From an uncultured Clostridia bacterium (GTDB lineage: Bacteria; Bacillota; Clostridia; TANB77; CAG-508): a stretch of DNA of 50,419 nucleotides. Positions 43,693 to 50,419 of this stretch are shown in pieces; positions within the stretch are counted from its first letter, which is position 1, and every line of letters begins with the position of its first letter. The DNA lies in the NCBI GenBank assembly GCA_934167305.1, contig CAKPKQ010000008.1, positions 1-50,419 on the forward strand. Direction: 5' to 3'. Under the pieces are notes generated by a model. It worked only from the letters and a program-made list of their open reading frames with translations. It made no database searches and was not told the DNA's origin. A program made the position numbers and the translations under genes.

Positions 43693-44124
43693 GTGTTAAT
43701 TGGTGAATATGAGCATTCTCTAGATGTTAAGGGTAGATTAATATTACCTTCAAAAATTAGAGAAGATATGGGTGAAAAGTTCATAATAACCAAAGGCTTA
43801 GATAAATGCTTATTTGGATTCTCACAAACAGAATGGGCTAACTTCGAAGAAAAACTAAAAACACTTCCACTTACAAACAAAAATGCAAGAGATTTTGTTA
43901 GATTTTTCTTATCAGGTGCAATCGAATGCGAAATTGATAAACAAGGAAGATTTTTAATTACAAGTAACTTACGTGAATATGCAAAATTAGAAAAAGATAC
44001 AGTAATTATTGGTGTAGGAACAAGAATTGAAATCTGGGATAAAGAAAAATGGAAATCTTACAATAGCGATGAAAACATTTCAGCAGATGAAATAGCAGAA
44101 AATATGACAATGCTTGGTATATAA
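43693..44124 (+). CDS. mraZ: Transcriptional regulator MraZ
   Basis: A 143-residue protein with two tandem SpoVT/AbrB-like swapped-hairpin domains: residues about 5-47 (GEYEHSLDVKGRLILPSKIR, in two halves) and about 76-120 (ECEIDKQGRFLITSNLREYA). GTG 43693 follows AGGTG by 6 bases and gives the standard family length; a GTG at 43684 overlaps the site. MraZ is a DNA-binding regulator of the division and cell wall cluster. Three boxes lie in its promoter. Unusually, a 400-base tract of repeated octamers and a terminator-like hairpin separate it from rsmH. Confidence 0.96.
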   Translation: MLIGEYEHSLDVKGRLILPSKIREDMGEKFIITKGLDKCLFGFSQTEWANFEEKLKTLPLTNKNARDFVRFFLSGAIECEIDKQGRFLITSNLREYAKLEKDTVIIGVGTRIEIWDKEKWKSYNSDENISADEIAENMTMLGI

Positions 44125-44146
44125 CTTGAAAAAGGCTATATAAAAC

Positions 44147-44422
44147 ACTAAAGAAAAATTAAAAAAACACAAAAGATAAAATTAAAAAAGTTTTTACAAA
44201 AGATAAATTATACAAAAGAAAAAAATTAAAATTTTACAAAAGAAAAATTTTAAAATTACAAAAGATGATTACACTAAAGATAAAGAAATGAGGTCTTACT
44301 AAAGATTTTAATTTCAAAAGAAAAAACATTAAAATACTAAAGTGAAAATAAAAATTCACAAAAGATATACTAATTTCCAATCCCTACAAAAGAAAGTTTG
44401 ATACTATGAAAAATACAAAAGA
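44147..44422 (+). repeat. Array of 13 ACAAAAGA-like octamers between mraZ and rsmH
   Basis: Octamers of the form AC(A/T)AAAGA or a one-base variant start at 44147, 44169, 44196, 44212, 44236, 44258, 44273, 44298, 44314, 44336, 44358, 44386 and 44415. Spacing is 15-29 bases, mean about 22. All are on the plus strand in A-rich, C-poor DNA that encodes no protein. The regular occurrence in a transcribed leader-like region suggests protein-binding sites on RNA or DNA. No known operator fits. Confidence 0.6.
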
Positions 44423-44440
44423 AAAAATAAAAAAATGAAA

Positions 44441-44486
44441 AGCACATAATAGTTGGTATAAACATACCAACTTATTGTGCTATTTT
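44441..44486 (+). terminator. Terminator-like hairpin ahead of rsmH
   Basis: AGCACA and AGTTGGTAT pair with ATACCAACT and TGTGCT around AAAC, with a short internal mismatch, followed by ATTTT. It lies 36 bases before rsmH and could attenuate read-through from mraZ. Confidence 0.7.
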
Positions 44487-44521
44487 AAAACTATGACTTT
44501 GAAAGGAATTACTTTAATCAA

Positions 44522-45463
44522 ATGGAATTTAAACATGAACCAGTTTTGTTAAATGAATGCATAGAAGCACTTAAAATAAAAAAAGACGGCATATATGTAG
44601 ATGGAACTCTAGGTGGTGCGGGTCATAGTGAAGAAATAGTAAAAAAATTATCAGAAACAGGCAAATTAATTGGAATTGACAGAGATGAAGAAGCTTTAGA
44701 AGCTGCTAAAAAAAGACTGGAAAATTATAAAAATGTAATTTATGTTCATGGAAACCATGATGATATAAAACAAATTTTACAAGATCTTAACATAGAAAAA
44801 GTAGATGGAATTTTGTTAGATTTAGGAGTTTCATCATATCAGTTAGATGAAAAAGCCAGAGGATTTAGTTACATGGCAGATAGTAAACTTGATATGAGAA
44901 TGGATACATCTACAGGAATAACAGCTCAAGATATTGTAAATAATTATTCAGAAGAAAAGCTTGCAAACATTATTTGGGAATATGGGGAAGAAAGATTCAG
45001 CAGACAAATTGCAAAAAATATTTGCAATTATCGAGAAAAGCAAACAATTGAAACTACAAAACAATTAGCACAAATAATAGAAAACTCTATACCAAAGTCA
45101 ATGCAAAAAGATGGTCATCCAGCTAAAAGAACATTTCAAGCTATTAGAATTGAGGTCAACAATGAAATTGCTCCATTATATGAAACAATAAAAAATTGTG
45201 TACATTGTTTAAAACAAGAAGGAAGACTTGTTGTTATAACATTTCATTCGCTAGAAGATAGAGCAGTAAAAAATGCAATGTTAGATTTGCAAGGTAAATG
45301 TACTTGTCCATGCGAATTACCATATTGTGTATGTAACTATGAGTCTTGGGGAAAAATAATAAACAAAAAACCAATTATTGCAACTAAAGAAGAACAGGAA
45401 AGAAATTCTAGATCAAAAAGTGCAAAAGTAAGAATTTTTGAAAGATTAGATAAAAATACATAA
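44522..45463 (+). CDS. rsmH: 16S rRNA (cytosine1402-N4)-methyltransferase RsmH
   Basis: A 313-residue methyltransferase (formerly MraW). It has the S-adenosylmethionine-binding motif DGTLGGAGHS at about residues 27-36, DRDEEAL, the LLDLGVSSYQLD motif and the C-terminal TFHSLEDRAVK. A Cys-rich segment (CTCPCELPYCVC, about 258-270) is usual for clostridial members. It methylates C1402 in the ribosomal decoding centre. ATG 44522 follows GAAAGG. Its position after mraZ is conserved across bacteria. The ftsL-like gene follows at 36 bases. Confidence 0.96.
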   Translation: MEFKHEPVLLNECIEALKIKKDGIYVDGTLGGAGHSEEIVKKLSETGKLIGIDRDEEALEAAKKRLENYKNVIYVHGNHDDIKQILQDLNIEKVDGILLDLGVSSYQLDEKARGFSYMADSKLDMRMDTSTGITAQDIVNNYSEEKLANIIWEYGEERFSRQIAKNICNYREKQTIETTKQLAQIIENSIPKSMQKDGHPAKRTFQAIRIEVNNEIAPLYETIKNCVHCLKQEGRLVVITFHSLEDRAVKNAMLDLQGKCTCPCELPYCVCNYESWGKIINKKPIIATKEEQERNSRSKSAKVRIFERLDKNT

Positions 45464-45499
45464 GATGTTTAAAAATCAAAAGAAAAGAGGTGAGAACTT

Positions 45500-46006
45500 A
45501 TGGCATATAGTAATATGAGTTATCAATATGAAACTAGTCCTAGAAAGTTGAGACCAGAAGAAAAAACAAATAAAAGAAATGATAATAAAAAGAGAAGTTC
45601 TAGTCAAAAACAAGAAAAAGCTAAAGTCAAAAATCAAGTAAAATCTGAAGTAAAAGCTATTATGTATATAATAATTGGTTTTGCTATATTATTTGCTATA
45701 AGTTATCGTAATTCTCTTATAACAGCAAGTTTTAATCAAAAAGAAGATTTAAAAAAACAACTAAGTACATTACAAAAAGAAAATGCTCAAACTGAAATTA
45801 ATATACAAACAAGTTTAAATTTGGCCAATATAGAAAATTCAGCATCAAAGATGTTAGGAATGAAAAAACTAGATGATTCGCAAAAAGTATATGTAAGCTT
45901 ACCTAAGAAAGATTATGTTGAAACTGCAAGTGAGCAAGTTGTAGTTACAGAAGAAAAAAATTGGTTTGAAAAGGCAATTGAAGCTATAATAGATTTTATA
46001 AAATAA
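45500..46006 (+). CDS. ftsL: FtsL/DivIC-like division protein
   Basis: A 168-residue bitopic protein. A basic cytoplasmic N-terminus of about 50 residues is followed by a membrane segment (about 52-72) and an external coiled coil (about 78-120) with NQKEDLKKQLSTLQKENAQTE and the NIENSASKMLGMKK motif. This is the layout of FtsL/DivIC septum proteins, which scaffold FtsW/FtsI-type synthases. Sequence in this family is weakly conserved, so the call relies strongly on position between rsmH and the class B PBP gene. The start follows AGAGGTGAG. The C-terminal 40 residues are an extra amphipathic tail. Confidence 0.8.
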   Translation: MAYSNMSYQYETSPRKLRPEEKTNKRNDNKKRSSSQKQEKAKVKNQVKSEVKAIMYIIIGFAILFAISYRNSLITASFNQKEDLKKQLSTLQKENAQTEINIQTSLNLANIENSASKMLGMKKLDDSQKVYVSLPKKDYVETASEQVVVTEEKNWFEKAIEAIIDFIK

Positions 46007-46041
46007 AGATATTTAGTAAAATTAATTATCTTTATTTTTTT
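46006..46041 (+). terminator. Terminator after the ftsL-like gene
   Basis: AAAGATA pairs with TATCTTT around a 15-base loop, then ATTTTTTTT. Its presence splits the dcw cluster and precedes the inserted gene. Confidence 0.65.
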
Positions 46042-46051
46042 TGCAAAAAAA

Positions 46052-46080
46052 TTGACATTTTTATGTTAAGTTGATATAAT
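46052..46080 (+). promoter_or_regulatory. Consensus promoter of the inserted 101-residue gene
   Basis: A perfect TTGACA (46052-46057), 17-base spacer and a perfect TATAAT (46075-46080). It is the strongest promoter in the window by consensus match. Confidence 0.9.
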
Positions 46081-46127
46081 TGAAAAATATGGTATAACCA
46101 TATTAATAATTTAGTAAGGAGATTGAC

Positions 46128-46433
46128 ATGTACAAGAAACCCGAAGTTACCACTGGAATAGTTCAGGAAGTCCATGAGGTGGACGGAAAATTTGCAGTGA
46201 TCGTTTATGATCAGAAAAACTTTCGGATACGCACCATCTATATAAAGAAAGATGATGCCAGAAAAGTAGGTATTAAACTGGAAACGAGGGGAAATGAAAT
46301 TGAGATGATGATTGAACCTAAAAGTCATAAAGTCTCAAGGGTTGCTCAGGTTATAAGAACTTGGGCACCGACTGCGGATATGAATGCAGAAACAGATACG
46401 GAATCTTATAACTATAGGCACGAATACGCTTAA
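46128..46433 (+). CDS. 101-residue hypothetical protein inserted in the dcw cluster
   Basis: A soluble, beta-rich small protein (TTGIVQEVHEVDGKFAVIVY, DQKNFRIRTIYIKKDDARKVG, in separate strands) ending in a polar tail. It is not recognised; a small OB- or SH3-like barrel is possible. ATG 46128 follows AAGGAG. It has its own consensus promoter and terminator and uses CGG, ACC, CTG and GAG codons that are rare in the dcw genes on both sides. It separates ftsL from the PBP gene, which are normally adjacent, and so looks like an acquired cassette rather than a member of the cluster. Confidence 0.75.
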   Translation: MYKKPEVTTGIVQEVHEVDGKFAVIVYDQKNFRIRTIYIKKDDARKVGIKLETRGNEIEMMIEPKSHKVSRVAQVIRTWAPTADMNAETDTESYNYRHEYA

Positions 46434-46440
46434 TCTCCAG

Positions 46441-46471
46441 AAAAGGGCTTTACACTATGTAGGCCCTTTTA
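46441..46471 (+). terminator. Terminator of the inserted gene
   Basis: AAAAGGGC pairs with GCCCTTTT around a 10-base loop, followed by ATTTTTG. Confidence 0.85.
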
Positions 46472-46516
46472 TTTTTGTTCTTTTTTTCTTTAAGATGAAT
46501 ACAAATAAATAAGAGA

Positions 46517-46522
46517 TATAAT
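46517..46522 (+). promoter_or_regulatory. -10 box of the PBP gene
   Basis: TATAAT at 46517-46522, 21 bases before the start codon; the -35 is poor. It would allow expression independent of the upstream cassette. Confidence 0.5.
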
Positions 46523-46542
46523 AGCAAAATAGGAGAAAAATT

Positions 46543-48708
46543 ATGAAAAAAAACAAAAATGATTTTCGTAATAAAGTAAATAAAAAGGAACTTATCAAGT
46601 GGAAAAAAAGAAAAAAAGAAGAAAAAATAGATGTAAAAAAAGAACAAAAACAAGCTCAGAAAGAAATAAAAAGAAAATATAAAAAAGAAATAAAAAATAA
46701 AAAAGTAAAACCAGAAGAAAAAATTAGCAATATGAGTAGAAAAAAAAGAATGAAAAATGAAATTATTATTGTTTGGCTAGCATTAATTGCATTACTTGTT
46801 AGAATTGGATGGATACAATTTGGAATGGGCTCGGAATTACAGTCAAAAGTATATGTACAACAAACTTTAGATAGAAGTATAAATCCAAGAAGAGGAACAA
46901 TTTATGATTCGACAGGAACCAACATTTTAGCAGTAAGTAGTACTGTGGAAACAGTTACTGTAAACCCTGTAAATATAAAAAAAGAAGATAAAGAGAAGGT
47001 TGCAAAAGCCTTAAGTAATATATTTGAATTAGACTATGAAAAAGTATATAAAAAAGTAAATAAAAGAAGTTCAATTGAAACAATTATAAAGAAAATTGAT
47101 AAAGAAAAATCAAACGAACTAAGAGTATGGCTTCAAGAAAATAACATAACTGCAGGAGTTAATATAGATGAAGATACTAAAAGATATTATCCGTACAATA
47201 ATTTGGCTTCACAAATTATTGGATTTTCAGGAAGTGATAATCAGGGATTAGACGGAATAGAGGCAGTATATGATGAACAACTGAAAGGAACAAAAGGAAA
47301 AATACAAAAAATAACAGATGCAACAGGTGGCGAAATAGAAAAAGAAAGTGAAAATTATGTTAAAGCAATTGATGGAAATGATTTAATTTTAACTATTGAT
47401 GCTACAATTCAGGGAATAGCTGAAAAGTATTTAAAAGAAGCTTGCATAGAAAATAAATGCACAGATGGTGGAAATATAGTTGTAATGAATCCTAAAACAG
47501 GAGATGTACTTGCAATAGCAGGTTATCCAAATTATAACTTGAATGAACCATTTGAACCTAGCACAGAAGAATTAAAACAGCAATGGCCTAACATGTCACA
47601 AGCTGAAAGAAATAAAACGATGTTATCTTTATGGAGAAATAAGGCTGTAACAGATACTTATGAGCCTGGTTCTGTATTTAAATTAATTACAGCATCAGCT
47701 TCATTACAAGAAGGAATAACTACAACAGATAAAGCAGGGGAGTTTTGCTGTACAGGAGGAATAGAAATTGCAGGTGTTAGAATAAAATGCTGGAGATATT
47801 ATAGACCACATGGTCCAGAATCTTTGAGAGATGCTTTAATGAATTCATGTAATCCTGTGTTCATAGGATTAGGTCAGAAATTGGGAGTAAACACATATTA
47901 TAAATATTTGAGAAAATTTGGCTTACTTAACCAAACTGGAATTGATTTACCAGGAGAGGCTACAAGTATATTTTTAAAAGAAGAAAAAGTAGGTCCTGTT
48001 GAGTTAGCAACCATAGCATTTGGTCAAAGATTTGAAATAACTCCAATTCAACTTGCAACAGCAGTAAGCACAATTGCAAATGGAGGAGTAAAGGTTACTC
48101 CACGTGTTGTTAAACAAATAGTAAATAGTGAAACAGGTGAAATTACTGATATTCCGATAAAAACAGGGGAACAAGTTATTTCAAAAGAGCATGCAAATGA
48201 AGTATTAGATATGATGGAATCGGTTGTAGCACTTGGAACAGGTAAAAGAGGTCAGGTAGCTGGTTATAGAGTAGGGGGAAAAACTGGAACATCTGAAGAT
48301 GGAGTTAATACAAATAAATATGTTGCTTCTTTTTTGGGAGTAGCACCTATATCAGATCCAACTGTTGTTGCATTAGTTACTTTATATGACCCAAAGGGTG
48401 AAGCAGGGCATCAAGGTGGAGTTGTGGCAGCACCAGTTGGAGGCCAAGTACTTTCAGAAATTTTACCATATTTAGAATTAACTAAAGATAACGAAAAAGA
48501 AGAAGATATAAAAAAACAAGTTGAGGTTCCAAGTGTTGAAGGGCTAAGTATAAAAGAAGCAACTAAAATATTAAAAAATGTGAACTTGAGTATACAAATT
48601 GAAAATTCGCCAGAAGATTTAGATACAGAAAATACTATTATTAAAGAACAGGTGCCAAAGAAAGGTATTACAGTATATGAGAGCACAAAAATTATTATAA
48701 AAATTTAG
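46543..48708 (+). CDS. Class B penicillin-binding protein with PASTA domain (SpoVD/FtsI-like)
   Basis: A 721-residue transpeptidase. A very basic cytoplasmic tail of about 75 residues precedes the membrane segment (about 77-98). The dimerisation domain begins at RSINPRRGTIYD. Catalytic motifs are S377-V-F-K380, SCN (S-x-N) near 430, and K580-T-G582. The last 65 residues are a PASTA domain (PSVEGLSIKEATK), found in SpoVD and in some FtsI/PBP2x. It crosslinks peptidoglycan at the septum or spore cortex. ATG 46543 follows AGGAG. Its place in the dcw cluster fits either spoVD or ftsI, and I cannot separate them. The long Lys-rich head is unusual. Confidence 0.92.
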   Translation: MKKNKNDFRNKVNKKELIKWKKRKKEEKIDVKKEQKQAQKEIKRKYKKEIKNKKVKPEEKISNMSRKKRMKNEIIIVWLALIALLVRIGWIQFGMGSELQSKVYVQQTLDRSINPRRGTIYDSTGTNILAVSSTVETVTVNPVNIKKEDKEKVAKALSNIFELDYEKVYKKVNKRSSIETIIKKIDKEKSNELRVWLQENNITAGVNIDEDTKRYYPYNNLASQIIGFSGSDNQGLDGIEAVYDEQLKGTKGKIQKITDATGGEIEKESENYVKAIDGNDLILTIDATIQGIAEKYLKEACIENKCTDGGNIVVMNPKTGDVLAIAGYPNYNLNEPFEPSTEELKQQWPNMSQAERNKTMLSLWRNKAVTDTYEPGSVFKLITASASLQEGITTTDKAGEFCCTGGIEIAGVRIKCWRYYRPHGPESLRDALMNSCNPVFIGLGQKLGVNTYYKYLRKFGLLNQTGIDLPGEATSIFLKEEKVGPVELATIAFGQRFEITPIQLATAVSTIANGGVKVTPRVVKQIVNSETGEITDIPIKTGEQVISKEHANEVLDMMESVVALGTGKRGQVAGYRVGGKTGTSEDGVNTNKYVASFLGVAPISDPTVVALVTLYDPKGEAGHQGGVVAAPVGGQVLSEILPYLELTKDNEKEEDIKKQVEVPSVEGLSIKEATKILKNVNLSIQIENSPEDLDTENTIIKEQVPKKGITVYESTKIIIKI

Positions 48709-48721
48709 AAACACTTATACT

Positions 48722-48761
48722 AAAAAATAGGGATAGCTTATTTATGCTATCCCTATTTTTT
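48722..48761. terminator. Bidirectional terminator between PBP and lemA
   Basis: A 16-bp perfect stem (48722-48737 with 48746-48761), 8-base loop, A/T runs on both sides. It serves the convergent genes. Confidence 0.92.
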
Positions 48762-48773
48762 AAAAGGGTGAAA

Positions 48774-49349
48774 TTAATCGAAATTGACTTTGGGTACTTC
48801 GTTTGCACTTTCGTCAGCTTCAAAGTATTGCATAGGATAATATCCGCTCATTCCAGCAATTATACTGGTAGGGAATCTTTGAACTGCTGTATTATAGGTT
48901 CTTACTTTTTCATTATAATACTGCCGTGCAACAGCAATTCTGTTTTCGGTTCCAGCTAATTCATCCTGTAATGCAATAAATTGCTCACTAGCTTTGAGAT
49001 CAGGATAACTTTCTGAAATTGCAAGTAGTCTGCCAAGAGCAGAATCTAAAACATTGCTTGCTTCGTTGATACTTTGAATATTTCCGCTTTTAATGCTTCC
49101 AGCAAGGTTTGACCTTGCATCAGCAATTTCAGTGAAAACATCTTCTTCATGGGTTGCGTATCCCTTAACAGTTTCTACTAGGTTTGGAATAAGGTCACTC
49201 CGTCTTTGAAGTGTTGTCTCAATTTGAGACTGTTGCATTTCGACATCCTCTTTTAAAGATACCAAACTGTTTCTAGTTCCAAAAAACCAGAATACAAACA
49301 ACAATACCACTACAACGACAACAATTAATGCTTTTGATCCATTTTTCAT
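48774..49349 (-). CDS. lemA: LemA family protein
   Basis: A 191-residue protein with an N-terminal membrane segment (about 8-24) and a helical exterior. LemA signatures include RRSDLIPNLVETVKGYATHE and the C-terminal YNTAVQRFPTSIIA, where the family contact residues lie. Function is poorly known; LemA genes often pair with TPM-domain or Htpx-like genes, as here. ATG 49349 follows AGGAGG on the minus strand. CGG codons and other G/C-ending codons set it apart from the AT-rich neighbours, in common with the next gene. The two are 46 bases apart and probably co-transcribed, this one second. Confidence 0.93.
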   Translation of the reverse strand: MKNGSKALIVVVVVVLLFVFWFFGTRNSLVSLKEDVEMQQSQIETTLQRRSDLIPNLVETVKGYATHEEDVFTEIADARSNLAGSIKSGNIQSINEASNVLDSALGRLLAISESYPDLKASEQFIALQDELAGTENRIAVARQYYNEKVRTYNTAVQRFPTSIIAGMSGYYPMQYFEADESANEVPKVNFD

Positions 49350-49395
49350 TGTAAATTACCTCCTAGATGTTTTAATTTATGAATCTTTAATTTTG

Positions 49396-50142
49396 TTATC
49401 GTGAGGCACCACCGCCTCCAGAAAAGCCTCCGCCGAATCCACCACTGGAAAAACCACCTGATGATCCTCCAAAGAATCCTCCATGTGAAGAACTACTGCT
49501 ATCAGAGCCAACTGAAAAAATTAATATTACGAGGAATATCAAAATTATCCATAACCATAAAGGTATTCCATTGTCAGAATTGTCTTCGACCTGTATATCT
49601 TCTTCCAAATTTTGAATATTGATTTCATATTCTTCAGCAAGAACATTTAAAACAGCTTGAACTGTCATTTTTGTTGCTTTAGTATACTTATCATTTTCGC
49701 GATAAGGAACAAAGAAAGTATCAAGAATTCGACCACATTTTGAGTCGTTTAAGCATCCTTCTAACCCTCTACCAATTTCAAGTCTTACCTTTTCATCAGA
49801 ACGAGAGAATAAAAGTAATATTCCATTGTCTTCTCCTTTTTTGCCAATGCCTAAAGTATTAAATAGATTGTTTGAATAATCCTCGATACTTTGGTCAAGC
49901 AAACTTTTAACAGATACAACGACAAATTCTATTTCCGTCTTTTTTTCTAGTTCAACTAGCATTTGGTTGAGTTCTTTTTCTACATTATCATCAATGATAT
50001 TATCTTCATCATAAATGTAGACATCTTTTTCAGCTGTTGGAATGGGAATTTTTTCTGATGTAGTACATGCGGTAAGCATACTCATAAGAATAGCTAATAC
50101 CAGAAGTAACATCATACAAGAAATTATCCGCCTTTTTCTCAT
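49396..50142 (-). CDS. TPM-domain lipoprotein (YgcG-like)
   Basis: A 248-residue envelope protein. The signal peptide ends in the lipobox LTAC (Cys26), so it should be lipidated. A TPM (phosphatase-like, DUF477) domain spans about 38-170, with DEDNIID, the GILLLF strand and LEIGRGLEG. A membrane segment follows (about 195-212), then a Ser- and Gly-rich tail ending SGGGGASR. TPM/LemA pairs are widespread and of unclear function. ATG 50142 follows AAGGATG on the minus strand. Codon use is less AT-biased than in the core genes. A promoter and two inverted repeats lie upstream, hinting at repressor control. Confidence 0.9.
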   Translation of the reverse strand: MRKRRIISCMMLLLVLAILMSMLTACTTSEKIPIPTAEKDVYIYDEDNIIDDNVEKELNQMLVELEKKTEIEFVVVSVKSLLDQSIEDYSNNLFNTLGIGKKGEDNGILLLFSRSDEKVRLEIGRGLEGCLNDSKCGRILDTFFVPYRENDKYTKATKMTVQAVLNVLAEEYEINIQNLEEDIQVEDNSDNGIPLWLWIILIFLVILIFSVGSDSSSSSHGGFFGGSSGGFSSGGFGGGFSGGGGASR

Positions 50143-50160
50143 GTTTTTTCATCCTTTTCT

Positions 50161-50176
50161 TCAGATTACAATCTGA
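50161..50176. promoter_or_regulatory. Inverted repeat upstream of the TPM gene
   Basis: TCAGATT-AC-AATCTGA, a 7-bp inverted repeat in the leader of the minus-strand unit. A second, shorter one (ATGAG/CTCAT, 50197-50213) lies nearer the -10. Either could bind a repressor dimer. Confidence 0.4.
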
Positions 50177-50220
50177 TTATTTTGATATATGTTAAATGAG
50201 CAAATACTCATGTGCGGTAT

Positions 50221-50249
50221 AGTATATAACATTTTACATAAAATTGCAA
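50221..50249 (-). promoter_or_regulatory. Promoter of the TPM-lemA unit
   Basis: On the minus strand TTGCAA (50244-50249), 17-base spacer, TATACT (complement of 50221-50226). Confidence 0.65.
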
Positions 50250-50260
50250 CTTTTACCTAA

Positions 50261-50419
50261 AATAAGAAAAGTGGCTTCGCCACATGTACAGGGTTGCAAA
50301 GCAACCCGCACAGCCTAAGGTAACTTAACCTTGTTGTATAGCAAAAATCTTCGATTTTTCCTATACAATAAGAAAAGTGGCTTCGCCACATGTACAGGGT
50401 TGCAAAGCAACCCGCACAG
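50261..50419. repeat. Hairpin repeat array, period 106, running off the right edge
   Basis: A 53-base unit (50261-50313) recurs identically at 50367-50419. Each carries two hairpins, GTGGC-TTC-GCCAC and GGGTTGC-AAA-GCAACCC. The 53 bases between hold two more: AAGGT-AACTTA-ACCTT and TATAG-C-AAAAATC-TTC-GATTTTT-C-CTATA. The array may continue beyond the window. Confidence 0.85.

Noticed and set aside
44147..44422. CRISPR array
   Set aside because: Repeats are only 8 bases, vary in spacing and have no spacers of constant length; no cas genes are present.
48744..48959. Plus-strand frame opposite lemA
   Set aside because: It lies antisense to a clear LemA gene and starts inside a terminator.

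Overview
The window is AT-rich, low-GC Gram-positive DNA. Lysine, glutamate, isoleucine and asparagine are abundant, arginine is mostly AGA, and GTG and TTG starts occur beside AGGAGG-type ribosome binding sites. The gene set points to a Clostridia-like anaerobe, probably a gut or other uncultured lineage: a four-subunit pyruvate-type ferredoxin oxidoreductase, a two-cluster ferredoxin, MinD/MinE, a CwlD-like amidase, a SpoVD-like PBP with a PASTA domain, a sortase and many exported or membrane-anchored proteins. Species cannot be named from this sequence alone.

Layout. 1-3.5 kb holds the 3' end of a likely conjugation module: a glucosaminidase/CHAP wall hydrolase followed by a TcpC-like membrane protein, the order of orf14-orf13 in Tn916-type elements. 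3.6-6.6 kb holds an unknown acidic protein, a D,D-carboxypeptidase and tRNA-Gly and tRNA-Cys genes with a duplicated tRNA-Cys 5' end between them. 6.7-14.4 kb is a surface and signalling block: a 1652-residue thioester adhesin with six repeats behind a structured leader, an Ig-like membrane protein, a GGDEF protein with a degenerate receiver, and a DUF4870-type membrane protein. 14.4-24 kb has a 43-residue membrane peptide, cwlD, a palindromic repeat element and a 2704-residue cyclic beta-1,2-glucan synthase-like enzyme. 24-25 kb has two small membrane proteins of atypical codon use. 25-30 kb is an apparent operon (response regulator, histidine kinase, lepB, holB, ricT, ferredoxin). 30-34.6 kb, on the minus strand, has a von Willebrand A protein and the por operon, which carries a palindromic repeat between its first two genes. 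34.8-38.7 kb has a prepilin-like protein with an FGE/lectin fold, then minD, minE and rodA. 38.9-43.5 kb has a dus gene needing two +1 frameshifts, a LolA-like protein, mazF, a sortase, trmL and an antitoxin/Fic pair. 43.6-48.7 kb is a dcw-type cluster (mraZ with its operator, rsmH, ftsL-like, an unrelated inserted gene, SpoVD/FtsI-like PBP). 48.8-50.1 kb has lemA and a TPM-domain lipoprotein on the minus strand, and the window ends in an array of hairpin repeats.

Together the genes describe wall growth and division, envelope signalling and surface display, with accessory insertions between housekeeping units.

Most notable signals: (1) the dus gene, where both +1 frameshifts fall exactly on in-frame CGG codons, a codon I did not see in frame in other AT-rich native genes; (2) thirteen copies of an ACAAAAGA-like octamer about every 22 bases in the mraZ-rsmH gap; (3) a family of ACTGACA/GTCCCC palindromic elements, one of which encodes the last residues of PorG; (4) small cassettes with atypical codon use and their own promoters and terminators, one of them inside the dcw cluster.
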